From contig JALHSW010000470.1 of NCBI GenBank assembly GCA_022865365.1, forward strand, positions 1-5,441: DNA of 5,441 nucleotides, given 5' to 3'. The position numbers and the translations under genes were made by a program. The notes under the pieces were generated by a model. It saw nothing but the letters and a program-made list of their open reading frames with translations, was not told where the DNA came from and did no database searches. Below are positions 5,426-5,441 of this stretch, one piece after another (position 1 is the first letter of the stretch; each line of letters begins with the position of its first letter). The stretch comes from Acidimicrobiia bacterium. Its GTDB lineage: Bacteria > Actinomycetota > Acidimicrobiia > IMCC26256 > PALSA-555.

Positions 5426-5441
5426 CAGTTGTCGCTCAGCG
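5413..5441. promoter_or_regulatory. 29-nt near-palindrome, probable repressor operator
   Basis: A perfect odd-length core, CGACAACAGTTGTCG (5420-5434), is centred on 5427. It extends outward to 5413 and 5441 with only two mismatched pairs (5419/5435 and 5417/5437). The length, symmetry and position ahead of the minus-strand operon fit a dimeric repressor of TetR, MarR or similar type. The regulator family cannot be read from the site. No T-run follows, so a terminator is less likely. It covers the TTG candidate start of the isochorismatase-like gene and may continue beyond the window. Confidence 0.5.

Noticed and set aside
5413..5441. A rho-independent terminator of an upstream gene
   Set aside because: The symmetry runs to a single central base, which leaves a poor hairpin loop, and no T-tract follows on either side.

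Overview
The window is very GC-rich, with high-GC codon use and long antisense shadow frames. It carries a secreted lipase-like protein, a small Cys-pair exported protein, and a cluster of SDR, Amidohydro_2 and isochorismatase-like enzymes. This combination suggests an actinobacterium, possibly of the Acidimicrobiia or mycobacterial type, with large catabolic gene sets. That assignment is inferred from style and gene content, because no phylogenetic marker other than one tRNA is present.

Left part (1-1972, + strand): a complete tRNA-Cys(GCA) gene at 41-112 is followed by a compact terminator-like hairpin. About 250 bases of apparently non-coding sequence come next. Two close-spaced genes for exported proteins follow: a small secreted protein with weak resemblance to DUF3558-type proteins (389-928) and a secreted alpha/beta-hydrolase of lipase type (941-1972) starting 12 nt after it.

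Right part (1950-5425, - strand): four genes are read leftward as one probable operon, in the order isochorismatase-fold protein, SDR oxidoreductase, second SDR oxidoreductase, Amidohydro_2-family metal-dependent hydrolase/decarboxylase. The first junction is a 4-nt ATGA overlap. The last gene runs 23 nt into the 3' end of the lipase gene on the other strand. Two NAD(P)-dependent dehydrogenases plus an ACMSD/LigW-superfamily enzyme and an isochorismatase-like protein suggest a catabolic pathway for a small organic acid or ring compound. The substrate cannot be read from the sequence.

The most unusual structure is a three-copy 53-bp direct tandem repeat (3798-3957) filling the whole gap between the two SDR genes. 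Both of its edges fall on ATGA motifs that also serve as stop or start codons of the flanking genes. This looks like an expansion inside a former ATGA stop/start overlap. Each copy supplies a GGAG Shine-Dalgarno-like motif and an ATG, and can encode a short Arg-rich peptide. A separate 10-bp perfect tandem duplication lies at the next junction (3018-3037). Other points of note are an isochorismatase-fold protein with all three family triad positions substituted, and a 29-nt near-palindrome at the right edge that looks like an operator for the minus-strand operon.
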